64,000 nucleotides of DNA from Murimonas intestini (GCF_024622195.1 NZ_JANKBI010000001.1:1-64000); one strand, 5' to 3'; numbered from the stretch's first letter, positions 27,273 through 36,000 are shown. The notes: generated by a model from the sequence alone, not told the origin. Numbers and translations are program-made.

Positions 27273-27297
27273 AGCCGCCCCTTTTACAGGAACGGCC
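27273..27297 (-). terminator. Weak hairpin between the first corrinoid gene and the DUF2284 gene
   Basis: On the minus strand GGCCGTTCC can pair with GGGGCGGCT using three G-U pairs; only a poor T-tract follows. It could lower downstream expression in the operon. Confidence 0.35.
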
Positions 27298-27322
27298 CTA
27301 ATAATATGGGTTACCTATGTTA

Positions 27323-27958
27323 TTATGAAACTAAAGCTTTTGCAGCCTGTGCAGCACTTGCAGCATCAGGAGTATAGCAGTCAGCGCCGATTTCATCTGC
27401 GAATTCCTGAGTAATAGGAGCACCGCCTACCATGACTTTAATATTTGAACGCCATGGCTGTTCATTTAAAGCTTTAACTGTATCGCGAAGAGCCGGCATA
27501 GTTGTTGTTAGAAGAGCAGAGCATCCAACAATCTTTGTATCCGGATTTGCTTCAACTGTTTCAATGAATTTTTCGATTGGAACGTCAACACCTAAATCGA
27601 TGACTTCGAAGCCCGCACTTTCGATCATCATGCCAACCAGGTTCTTTCCGATATCATGTAAGTCACCGGCAACAGTACCAAGTACATATTTGCCAAGAGC
27701 TCCTGCGCTTCCTGAAGCCAGATACGGTTTTAATACTTCAACACCTTTTTTCATAGCTCTGGCAGCAACAAGCATCTCAGGAACAAATATTTCATTATTT
27801 TTGAATTTCTCACCTACAACGCCCATAGCGTCAATCATACCTGTGTTAAGGATGACTGTAGGGTCTGTACCTTCGTCAACACATTCCTGAACAAGTCCCG
27901 GAACAATTTTTGCCTTACCTTTTTCTACAGCTTCCGCAAGCTCTTGTAATTTTCCCAT
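27323..27958 (-). CDS. Corrinoid (B12-binding) methyl carrier protein, first in operon
   Basis: 211 aa with helical cap and B12 domain: GDLHDIGKNLVGMM with the cobalt-ligand His, CSALLTTT and VGGAPITQEF. The ATG at 27958 has AGGAGG 9 bases upstream; a GTG two codons earlier is too close to it. It shares the order of motifs with the protein at 26037-26690, so the two arose by duplication. Codon use is cleaner here, suggesting higher expression than the second copy. Confidence 0.93.
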   Translation of the reverse strand: MGKLQELAEAVEKGKAKIVPGLVQECVDEGTDPTVILNTGMIDAMGVVGEKFKNNEIFVPEMLVAARAMKKGVEVLKPYLASGSAGALGKYVLGTVAGDLHDIGKNLVGMMIESAGFEVIDLGVDVPIEKFIETVEANPDTKIVGCSALLTTTMPALRDTVKALNEQPWRSNIKVMVGGAPITQEFADEIGADCYTPDAASAAQAAKALVS

Positions 27959-27996
27959 TTTCACATACCTCCTGTGTTTTTTAATTGGTTAAATCC

Positions 27997-28025
27997 ATTG
28001 TATCAGAAAAAAATGAATTTGTTAA
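27997..28025 (-). promoter_or_regulatory. Promoter of the corrinoid-protein operon (leftward)
   Basis: On the minus strand: TTAACA (28025-28020), 17-base spacer, TACAAT (28002-27997), about 40 bases before the corrinoid gene start. Confidence 0.6.
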
Positions 28026-28034
28026 TCCAACAAA
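28018..28034. promoter_or_regulatory. Palindrome between divergent promoters, possible operator
   Basis: TTTGTT-AATCC-AACAAA, perfect 6-bp arms with a 5-base centre. It overlaps the leftward -35 box and ends 3 bases before the rightward -35 box, a typical place for the site of the divergently encoded PucR-type regulator. Binding is inference. Confidence 0.45.
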
Positions 28035-28037
28035 CAA

Positions 28038-28066
28038 TTGACAATTTAAAAGGTTTTTCGTACAAT
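28038..28066 (+). promoter_or_regulatory. Promoter of the PucR-type regulator (rightward)
   Basis: Perfect TTGACA (28038-28043), 17-base spacer, TACAAT (28061-28066), 47 bases before the ATG. Confidence 0.7.
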
Positions 28067-28113
28067 GTGTAGGAAGAGAAATATATTGTGCGAAACAGAC
28101 AGGAGTAGATAAA

Positions 28114-29640
28114 ATGAAGCTGAGTCCTGCACTTATCAGGCAGCATTTAAAAGAGAAATACAGTATGGATGACGGGAGGCTTTTGACAGAAGAGCGTTTT
28201 TTTGCAAGGCCTCTGTTCTATGAGAAAGATGAGAAGACGCTTCCGGACAGATTGTACCTGGCTATGCAGGACGCTGTCCCGAAAGCGGATCTGGGGACGG
28301 CAGCATCGTCATTTTTTATCATAATCCGTCAGGATGGGCAGGCAGAATATGACGGGTTTGACAATGTTCTGGAGATTTCTGGATCTTTTAGCATCTGCCA
28401 GCTGTTCAATGATATACAGAGGATATATGATTTTTATGAAGAGTGGGAGCAGATGATGAACGCAGTCCTTCATGAGGAGAAGGATCTTCAGGAGATGCTG
28501 GACAGGAGCGTAAAGGTGTTCGGAAATCCAGTAACTATCTCTACCTCTGACCTATCCCTGATCGCCCATTCTTCCATAATGGACGAGGAACCGGGCCTCC
28601 GGGAACTGATCAAGCCTGACAATCTGTATGAATATGGCACAGCATTCATGCAGGATTCCCAGTATGCAGAGCTGAGAAACAAAAAAGAAGCATTTTTTTA
28701 CCCGGAATACATCACAGGATACCGCAGCCTCTGCCTGAATGTATTTGACAGGGGTGTCTACAGGTACAGGATAGCCATACCTGAGATCATGAGAAAGTTT
28801 GTTCCGGGGGATGTGGAGGCGCTTGTTTCCTTTGGGGGATTCATAAGTAAAATCCTGGAAAAGAGAAGTGCAGACGGAAAGGAGAATGTCCATACGCTTC
28901 ATCATATCCTGCTCCAGGTGGTGGAAAACGAGGAGAAGGAGCTGGCACAGATAGAGCAGGAGCTGTTTGAATATGGATGGGTTCCGGAACACAGGTATGT
29001 CTGTATGAATTTTAAAGTGCCAATGATCGACAAACAGAATATGTCGGTTAATTTTATATGCAAACATATTGAGTCGCTTGTACACAGCTCCTGTGCATTC
29101 CAGTTTGAATCAGATATTGTAGTATATATCAATCTGACAAGATTTAACGGTGATACGGAGGATGTCTTTGACAAGCTGGTCTATTTTTTGAGGGACAGTT
29201 ATCTGAAGGCAGGCATCAGTAATGAGTTTTCAGGTTTCCGTTACCTCCGCTATTACTTTAAGCAGGCCAGCGCAGGCCTTTCTACGGGAAGCAGGAGGAA
29301 TATCTACCAGTGGATTCACAGGTTCGATGAGGTGGCTCTGGATTATCTGCTGGAGCAGAGCACAGCCCAGATTCCGGCTGTTCTGTGCAGCTCGGAGAAA
29401 CTGCTTGAACTCAAAGAATATGATAAAGGGCATAATACAGAATTCTATGAGACACTCAGGGTCTATCTGAATAATCACCTGAATGCTGTACAGTCGGCTA
29501 AGGAGCTGTTTATCCACCGAAGTACATTTCTGTACAGGATGGACAGGATTAAGGAGCTTATAGGGTTGGAGACAGAAGATGCCGGGATGATGCTCTATCT
29601 GATGATTTCGTACAGACTTCTGGATATGCAGAATCTGTGA
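28114..29640 (+). CDS. PucR/CdaR-type transcriptional regulator
   Basis: 508 aa. The C-terminus is a PucR-type HTH (YLNNHLNAVQSAKELFIHRSTFLYRMDRIKEL), preceded by a long sensory region without a recognised domain. It is divergent from the corrinoid/DUF2284 operon and probably controls it. PucR-like proteins commonly activate catabolic or methyltransferase genes. Its stop codon lies inside the direct repeat that flanks a MITE-like element, so the insertion abuts the reading frame without changing the protein end. Confidence 0.85.
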   Translation: MKLSPALIRQHLKEKYSMDDGRLLTEERFFARPLFYEKDEKTLPDRLYLAMQDAVPKADLGTAASSFFIIIRQDGQAEYDGFDNVLEISGSFSICQLFNDIQRIYDFYEEWEQMMNAVLHEEKDLQEMLDRSVKVFGNPVTISTSDLSLIAHSSIMDEEPGLRELIKPDNLYEYGTAFMQDSQYAELRNKKEAFFYPEYITGYRSLCLNVFDRGVYRYRIAIPEIMRKFVPGDVEALVSFGGFISKILEKRSADGKENVHTLHHILLQVVENEEKELAQIEQELFEYGWVPEHRYVCMNFKVPMIDKQNMSVNFICKHIESLVHSSCAFQFESDIVVYINLTRFNGDTEDVFDKLVYFLRDSYLKAGISNEFSGFRYLRYYFKQASAGLSTGSRRNIYQWIHRFDEVALDYLLEQSTAQIPAVLCSSEKLLELKEYDKGHNTEFYETLRVYLNNHLNAVQSAKELFIHRSTFLYRMDRIKELIGLETEDAGMMLYLMISYRLLDMQNL

Positions 29641-29643
29641 TGG

Positions 29644-29785
29644 GTTACTGTTCACTCCGTGACCAGTAACACGCTCCGCGATGCACAGAAACGGCAAAAA
29701 CCGCCGTTTCGCGCTGCAACCCTCGGGATTTTCGTGCAAATACGCACGAAAACACCTCGCGGGATGGTGACGTGTGACCAGTAAC
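29644..29785 (+). repeat. MITE-like element, long copy (142 bp)
   Basis: Ends GTTACTGTTCAC and GTGACCAGTAAC form 12-bp terminal inverted repeats with one mismatch. Inside are hairpins GAAACGGC/GCCGTTTC and TTTTCGTGC/GCACGAAAA. Flanks TCTGTGATGG (29634-29643) and TCCGTGATTG (29786-29795) match at 8 of 10 positions, like a decayed target duplication. It differs from the copy at 31268-31373 by an extra 36 bases (29729-29764). No coding capacity. Confidence 0.85.
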
Positions 29786-29792
29786 TCCGTGA

Positions 29793-29820
29793 TTGACAAA
29801 TCTGTAATTTCTGCTATAAT
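29793..29820 (+). promoter_or_regulatory. Consensus promoter of the cobalamin riboswitch RNA
   Basis: TTGACA (29793-29798), 16-base spacer, TATAAT (29815-29820). The first bases of the -35 box are shared with the right flank repeat of the MITE-like element. Confidence 0.8.
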
Positions 29821-29848
29821 AAGCTTGTGCAATTTAATATTGTCATAT

Positions 29849-30010
29849 TAAGTGCAGGACATTTTGTCCTGAAGAGGGAATTGGGTGAGAATCCCAAGCG
29901 ATCCGGTCACTGTATTCAGGTAGTAAGTCTCCGTAAATCCATTGCATACCCATTTGCGAGAAGGAGGAGATGAGCGTTGATCTGTAAGTCAGGAAACCTG
30001 CTTAATATGT
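29849..30010 (+). ncRNA. Cobalamin riboswitch without a downstream gene
   Basis: The core GGGAATTGGGTGAGAATCCC followed by the CCGGTCACTGTA block and the B12 box AAGTCAGGAAACCTGC (29986-30001) match the cobalamin riboswitch consensus. A terminator hairpin follows at 30074. The next + strand gene starts at 31528, beyond an opposite-strand gene, its terminator and a repeat element, so the aptamer controls no evident reading frame. It points at the 3' end of a homocysteine methyltransferase gene. Confidence 0.88.
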
Positions 30011-30073
30011 GAGATGGACTTCCGAGTAGAGTCATACATCCATAATGGAAACATATTTTTGTTTTCAGGTTGA

Positions 30074-30104
30074 TGCAGGCTTTGGGTGAGCCGGCATTTT
30101 TTTA
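30074..30104 (+). terminator. Expression-platform terminator of the riboswitch
   Basis: TGCAGGCT pairs with AGCCGGCA (one A-G mismatch) around TTGGGTG, followed by seven T. Confidence 0.8.
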
Positions 30105-30251
30105 TCGGAATCTCTAAGCAAGTTATTGCACAAACATACCTCCTTCATGCCTTTGCATTTGTTTCCGAGGACCTCCGCAAGAATCGGGAATATAGATTAA
30201 CCGGCATGATATAATTTCAGATGGAAAAGAATTCCGCAGTCTTTTTCATCA
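30105..30251. other. Gene-free stretch after the riboswitch terminator
   Basis: No reading frame with a ribosome-binding site on either strand. The longest ATG frame on the + strand is 17 codons and lacks a ribosome-binding site. If the riboswitch terminator is read through, RNA would continue into the bidirectional terminator at 30252. Confidence 0.5.
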
Positions 30252-30298
30252 AAGAAACGCATCTGCACCTGGGCGATCAGGATGCAGATGCGTTTCTT
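30252..30298. terminator. Bidirectional terminator, 16-bp stem
   Basis: AAGAAACGCATCTGCA (30252-30267) pairs perfectly with TGCAGATGCGTTTCTT (30283-30298), loop of 15; GTTTTTATG follows on the + strand. It ends the leftward methyltransferase transcript and any rightward riboswitch read-through. Confidence 0.85.
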
Positions 30299-30308
30299 GT
30301 TTTTATGC

Positions 30309-31178
30309 TTATATCAATTCTTTCATTTTTCTGATATATTCCGGTGTTGTGCCGCAGCATCCGCCGAGTATCTTAGCTCCTGCGTCCTTCAGGCATTTCA
30401 TTGAATCTGCAAACTCATCCGCCTGCATATTGTAATGAGCTGATCCATCCGGCAGGATCTGGGGAAGGCCTGCGTTTGGCTTAGCTATTACAGGAAGGTC
30501 TGTGATGGCACTCAGGTTTCGGATGATGCATTCCAGCTGGTCCGGTCCTGATGAACAGTTTACACCGATAGCATCAGCTCCCATCTCTGTAAGGATAGCC
30601 GCAGCCTCAAATATGCTTCCTCCTGTGAAAAGGCTGCCGTCAGATTCTACTGTGAGTGTACACATGATGGGCAGGCTGCATATGGAAGCAGCTGCATCAA
30701 GAGCAGCCAGTGTCTCATCTATCCCGATCATTGTCTCGGCGACAAGAAGATCCACGCCGGAATCAGCCAGATACGTAATCTGCTCTGCATAGATGCCCAG
30801 CAGCTTGTCGTATGACAGATCCCCCTGGGGCGCCAGAAACTTTCCTGTTGTGGTAATGTCACCCGCAACAAGGGCTTTGCCGTCTGCCGCCTTAATGGAG
30901 AGGGCGGCGAGAGTTTTGTTGATCTGCTCTGTCTCATTCTCAAGTCCGTGTGACTCCAGGGTCAGCCTGTTGGCAGCGAAGGTTGGCGCGTACAGTATAT
31001 CAGAACCAGCTTCAACATAAGCTTTTTGAAGGGTCAGGAGAATATCCGGATTTTCACATATCCATTTTTCAGTACATAAGCCTCTGGGCATTCCGGCTTC
31101 GATCAGATTTGAGCCTGTTGCGCCGTCCAGAAATAATATGCCTTTTTCCATGAGCCTGCTGAATTCGTTTTTTGTCAT
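30309..31178 (-). CDS. Stand-alone homocysteine S-methyltransferase domain protein
   Basis: 289 aa, equal to the N-terminal Hcy domain of B12-dependent methionine synthase (MetH). Zinc ligands are visible as the Cys of GVNCSSG and the Cys pair of GGCCGTTPEY. MetH's folate, cobalamin and activation domains are missing from this gene. It would transfer a methyl group from a separate methyl donor protein, possibly one of the corrinoid proteins at 26-28 kb, to homocysteine. ATG at 31178 is chosen, 8 bases from AGGAG; a GTG at 31184 is too close. Confidence 0.9.
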   Translation of the reverse strand: MTKNEFSRLMEKGILFLDGATGSNLIEAGMPRGLCTEKWICENPDILLTLQKAYVEAGSDILYAPTFAANRLTLESHGLENETEQINKTLAALSIKAADGKALVAGDITTTGKFLAPQGDLSYDKLLGIYAEQITYLADSGVDLLVAETMIGIDETLAALDAAASICSLPIMCTLTVESDGSLFTGGSIFEAAAILTEMGADAIGVNCSSGPDQLECIIRNLSAITDLPVIAKPNAGLPQILPDGSAHYNMQADEFADSMKCLKDAGAKILGGCCGTTPEYIRKMKELI

Positions 31179-31267
31179 TGTCACTGCTCCTTTATATTTA
31201 GTTTATAACAGCTTCATAACATACCTCCATGATAAGACTGCGTTACCCGCAAGGTAACATTTCAGCC

Positions 31268-31373
31268 GTTACTGTTCACTCCGTGACCAGTAACACGCTC
31301 CGCGATGCACAGAAACGGCAAAAACCGCCGTTTCGCGCTGCAACCCTCGGGATGGTGACGTGTGAACAGTAAC
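31268..31373 (+). repeat. MITE-like element, short copy (106 bp)
   Basis: Perfect 12-bp terminal inverted repeats (GTTACTGTTCAC / GTGAACAGTAAC), the same body as the copy at 29644 but lacking 36 internal bases. It is flanked by perfect direct repeats TTTCAGCC (31260-31267 and 31374-31381; two further bases also match if the repeat is read inward on the left), as expected for a target-site duplication. Same orientation as the other copy; non-coding. Confidence 0.9.
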
Positions 31374-31413
31374 TTTCAGCCGTCCGCGCAAAAGTATTAT
31401 AACATAACATACC

Positions 31414-31442
31414 TTGATAATAAAAGTAATTTATGATAAAAT
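31414..31442 (+). promoter_or_regulatory. Promoter of the hydrogenase operon
   Basis: TTGATA (31414-31419), 17-base spacer, TAAAAT (31437-31442), ~85 bases before the hydrogenase start. The surrounding sequence is very AT-rich. Confidence 0.5.
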
Positions 31443-31527
31443 TGTAACCATTAAGATCATGGAAATATGATTTAAAAGTATATAAAACGGCGCAGCACGG
31501 CCGGGAACGGGATACAGGAGGAGCTAA

Positions 31528-33039
31528 ATGAGAGGGATTGAAACTTCAGTAATCAGGATACGCAGACAGATATTCACAGAAGTGGCCAGGCTGGCATATG
31601 AAGGCGGTGACTACTCCAGGATAGAAGAGCTGCCTTATAAAATCATTCCGGGAGAGATAGCTTCTTACCGTGAAAGTGTCTTTCTGGAAAGAGCGATTGT
31701 AGGGGAGAGGCTGAGACTTGCCATCGGACTGCCTCTGCGCAAGATGACGGAACACGCGCCTATTTCAGCGGGAATCGAAGAAAGCGCTGTGGCGGAGCGC
31801 TATTATGAACCACCTCTTATAAATATCATCAAATTTGCGTGCCATTCTTGTCCTGACAAAAAGGTATTAGTCACAGATGCGTGCCAGGGCTGCCTGGCCC
31901 ATCCCTGTAAGGAGGTCTGTCCCAAGGATGCTGTATCTATCGTAAACGGCCGCTCTGTGATCGACCAGGATAAATGTATTAAATGCGGCAAGTGTGTGAA
32001 GCAGTGCCCTTACCACGCAATTCTGAAGATGGAGAGGCCGTGTGCCAGTGTATGCGGCATGGATGCGATTAAGAGTGATGAATTCGGAAGAGCTGATATT
32101 GACTATGATAAATGTGTGTCCTGCGGAATGTGCCTTGTGAACTGCCCGTTTGGCGCTATTGCGGATAAAGGACAGATCTTCCAGACTATCCAGGCGATCA
32201 AAAGTGATGTGCCGGTGTATGCAGCAGTCGCGCCTGCTTTTGTGGGGCAGTTTGGCCCCAAGGTGACTCCTGACAAACTGAGGGCGGCCTTCAGGGAACT
32301 GGGCTTTGCTGATGTTGTCGAGGTGGCGATCGGAGCTGACCTGTGTACCATAGAGGAGGCAAAGGACTTTCTGAAAGAGGTTCCAAAGGAGCAGCCATTT
32401 ATGGCCACTTCCTGCTGTCCGGCATGGTCTGTGATGGCAAAGAAGCTTTTTCCGGAGTTTGCGCCCTATATATCAATGGCTCTAACACCTATGGTGCTTA
32501 CAGGACGTCTGATCAAAAAGAAACATCCTGAGTGCAAAGTGGCATTTATCGGTCCCTGTGCATCGAAAAAGCTGGAGGCCAGCCGTAAATCTATAAGAAG
32601 CGATGTGGACTTTGTACTTACCTTTGAAGAAGTGATGGGTATGTTTGAAGCCAAAGGCGTTGATTTAAAGAAAATAGAAGAGCAGAGTGAACTCTCAGAA
32701 GCCAGTGGGGACGGCAGAGGGTTTGCAGTAAGCGGCGGTGTGGCTAACGCAGTGGTAGATTGTATCAGGGAACTGGATCCTGACAGGGAAGTAAAGGTAG
32801 CCAATGCCGAAGGGCTGGCGGACTGCAGAAAATTACTTCAGATGGCAAAGACAGGAAAATATGACGGTTATCTGCTGGAAGGCATGGCTTGTCCCGGCGG
32901 ATGCGTGGCCGGTGCAGGTACGCTGCAGCCCATAGCTAAATCTACAGCAGCCGTGAATATTAATAAGAAAAATGCTAAGAAACAGTGTGCGCTGTCCAGT
33001 GCATATAAGGAACAACTGGAGAGTCTGGAGGAGAAATAA
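31528..33039 (+). CDS. Monomeric [FeFe] hydrogenase, group B type
   Basis: 503 aa. A ~95-residue N-terminal region precedes a cysteine-rich set of ferredoxin clusters (CIKCGKCVKQCP, CVSCGMCLVNCP and others), then the H-cluster domain: TSCCPAW with C296-C297, GPCASKK with C344, and MACPGGCVAGAG with C455 and C459. The third motif reads GAG where classical enzymes have GGG. Group B enzymes are thought to couple ferredoxin to H2 but are little studied; a sensory role is also possible. Its stop is 27 bases before a c-di-GMP signalling gene. Confidence 0.92.
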   Translation: MRGIETSVIRIRRQIFTEVARLAYEGGDYSRIEELPYKIIPGEIASYRESVFLERAIVGERLRLAIGLPLRKMTEHAPISAGIEESAVAERYYEPPLINIIKFACHSCPDKKVLVTDACQGCLAHPCKEVCPKDAVSIVNGRSVIDQDKCIKCGKCVKQCPYHAILKMERPCASVCGMDAIKSDEFGRADIDYDKCVSCGMCLVNCPFGAIADKGQIFQTIQAIKSDVPVYAAVAPAFVGQFGPKVTPDKLRAAFRELGFADVVEVAIGADLCTIEEAKDFLKEVPKEQPFMATSCCPAWSVMAKKLFPEFAPYISMALTPMVLTGRLIKKKHPECKVAFIGPCASKKLEASRKSIRSDVDFVLTFEEVMGMFEAKGVDLKKIEEQSELSEASGDGRGFAVSGGVANAVVDCIRELDPDREVKVANAEGLADCRKLLQMAKTGKYDGYLLEGMACPGGCVAGAGTLQPIAKSTAAVNINKKNAKKQCALSSAYKEQLESLEEK

Positions 33040-33066
33040 ATCCATGTCAGGCTGGAGGTGTGAGAT

Positions 33067-36000
33067 GTGAAGAAATTTGAATCACCGGATTTTGAACTTT
33101 TAGATAACATAATGATAGGGGGCCTTTGCAAAGTCCGTCTGGATGACAGCTTCACGCTGCTGGCTGCCAATGACAGATTTTACAATTTTTACGGATATAC
33201 GCCCCAGGAAATGCAGATCGAGCTGGGCAACAGGCTCATCACAGTGATCTCCAGAAGCGACGTGGACAATATCCGCAAGGTTACCCAGAATGCCTTTCAG
33301 AACGGAAGGAATTATTTTGAATTTGAGAAGCATATTACCCGCAGGGACGGCAGGAAGGTCCTGCTGCGCACGAAAGGGCTCTTTGTTGTTGAGAACAATG
33401 AAGTTGTAATGTACTGCAATGTGATGGACCTGACAAAATATAAGAATATGCAGCAGCAGCTCAATCTGGACGAACAAAAGCTGAAGATCGCACTGTCCCA
33501 GACAAATAATATTATCTATGATTATGACATTAAAAACCGTACACTGCACATGGACAGGCATGCATCAGAGCTCTTTGCGCTGCCGCAGTGCCTGGAAAAT
33601 GTTCCGGGGAGCCTGATTGAAAGCGGTATCATCCATGAGGATAATGCCGCTGCCTTCAGGATGATGTTTGAACGAATCAATCAGGGGGAGGCTATGGCCT
33701 CCTGCATAGCCAGAGTGAAAATTTTTGACGGTACATTTTCATGGTTCCGCCATACTTTGAACCTCATCTATGACAAGGACGGCAATGCAATAGATGCTGT
33801 AGGTATCCTGGAGGATATCACACGGCAGAAAGAGGCGGAGATATCATATGTCAAGGAAGAGCAGTACCGCCAGGCAATGCTTTCAGATGCGCTTTACTGG
33901 GCCCAGGTAGATCTGACTACTGATACAGTAGAAAAATTCGTGGATGATAAAAAGTTATTTGCCGAGGCCGGGCAGTATAAAAAGTATTCCGTTTTTGTCA
34001 GAGAGATGGGAAGCAGGCGTGTCCACATAGAGGAGCGGGAGAAATACTGGGAGACGTTCAAGCCGGAAGCTTTGAAGAGGGCATTTGAAGAGGGAAAGAA
34101 AGAGATAAACTTTGAAAACAGACGGGCAGATGAGATGGGAAATTTCATCTGGTTTGTCTCTACCGCTTATCTGCTGCAGGATCCTTTGACCGGTGAACTG
34201 AAAGGGCTTGTCTGCCTGAAAGATATCAATGATAAGAAGCGCAGGGAGCTTGAACTCAAATATGAATCACAGATGGATATGCTGACGGGCGTATATAATA
34301 AGAAGACTACGGAAAATGTCATATCAGATTATTTAAAGAGTGATGCGGGCAGAACAGGAGAGCATGCTTTTCTGATCGTAGATATAGACGATTTTAAGAA
34401 GATCAATGATAAATATGGACATCTCCACGGTGACCGCATGCTGCGTGAGATAGCGGAACAGCTGAAGCGCAGCTTCAGGAAAAAGGATGTAGTCGGACGG
34501 ATAGGCGGGGACGAGTTTGTTGTCTTTATGCGCGGCATTCTGGATGGCAGGGCTGCTGAAGAGAGCGCGAGGAAAGTCTGTGAGCTGTTTCGTGAGAAAT
34601 ACCATGGCAATGAAGATATCTCATGCAGCATAGGCGTGGCATATTATCCTAAAGACGGCAGTACATATGAAGAGCTCTATAAGAAGTCAGATATTGCCCT
34701 CTATGAAGCTAAAAACAGCGGGAAAAATACAAGTCTTGTCTACAGTGAAAAGGAATCCGGGAATGAGTGGATCCCGCCTGTGATATCTGAAATCGATACA
34801 CATACTGTCATGGCAGAAGAGGGAGCAGTGGAGATCAGTGAGGAGGCATTCCTGATCGCGGATGCCATAGAGGAGCAGATCTATTTAAGTGATCCCGAGA
34901 CATATGAAATCCTGTTTATGAACCAGTATCTCTGCCGCCAGCTGGATATCAGCAGAGACGGGTACAAGGGGAAACCGTGCTACAAGATATTGCAGGGAAT
35001 GGATGAGCCCTGCCCGTTCTGTACAAATGACAGACTTTCCTTTGACAGGATATATTCCTGGGAGCATATGAACCAGCGGATAGGCAGAGCCCTTATGATG
35101 AAGGATAAGCTGGTGATGTATCATGGGAAAAAGGCCCGCCTGGAGTATGCTGTAGATATTACAGAGAAGAATGCGGTGAGCGCAGAGCTGGCACACCAGC
35201 TGGAAGCGGGGAATATGCTGCTGGAATGCGTCCGCAGAATGGTTGGCAGCAAAGATCTCAGGGAAACTATGTATGCGATGCTGGAAACCATATCAAGCTT
35301 GTATAATACTGACAGAGCTTATGTGTTTGAATATAAAAACAGGCGCGGGATCTTAAAAAGCATGCAGGAGATCTGTAAGCCCGGTGTTGAACCGCGGATG
35401 GCAAAAGGCATGGATGAGAATGCATTCAACAGCACATTCTGGATGGAGCATCTGGATGAAACAGGCATTATCTCCGTAAAGGATGTTGAGAGCCTGAGGC
35501 TTCCATATACAGATGAGTATAAAAATATGTGGAAGTACAGGGTAAGATCTTTTTATGCTGTTCCTGTCAGGAACCAGGGTGAAGTGTCTGGGTTTCTTGT
35601 TCTTGAAAATCCTGAAACATCTTACCAGAACACATCTCTTCTGGAGTCGATTGTTTATTTTACAGAAAATGTTATTTCAAATAAAATACTGACAGAGAAG
35701 TTTGAATATATGAGCTATCATGATGGGCTGACAGACCTTCTGAACAGAAACGGCTATGTGCGGCTCTTGGACAGGATAAAAAATACTCCGGTAAAATCAG
35801 TGGGTGTCCTCACAATAAATATTAACGGCCTGAAAGAGCTCAATGAGAATTTCGGGCATAAAAAGGGAGATGAAGCTGTCAAAGACCATGCATCTGCATT
35901 CAGAAAATTTTTTGCTGAGGATCAGGTATTCAGGCTGAGCGGAGATGAATTCGTAATCATCTGGATCAACTGTACGGAGGAAGTGTTCCGTCTGAGGACA

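Noticed and set aside
29644..31373. Two repeated blocks as a possible CRISPR array
   Set aside because: Only two copies, 1.5 kb apart, of unequal length with terminal inverted repeats and coding sequence between; no regular spacers and no cas genes.
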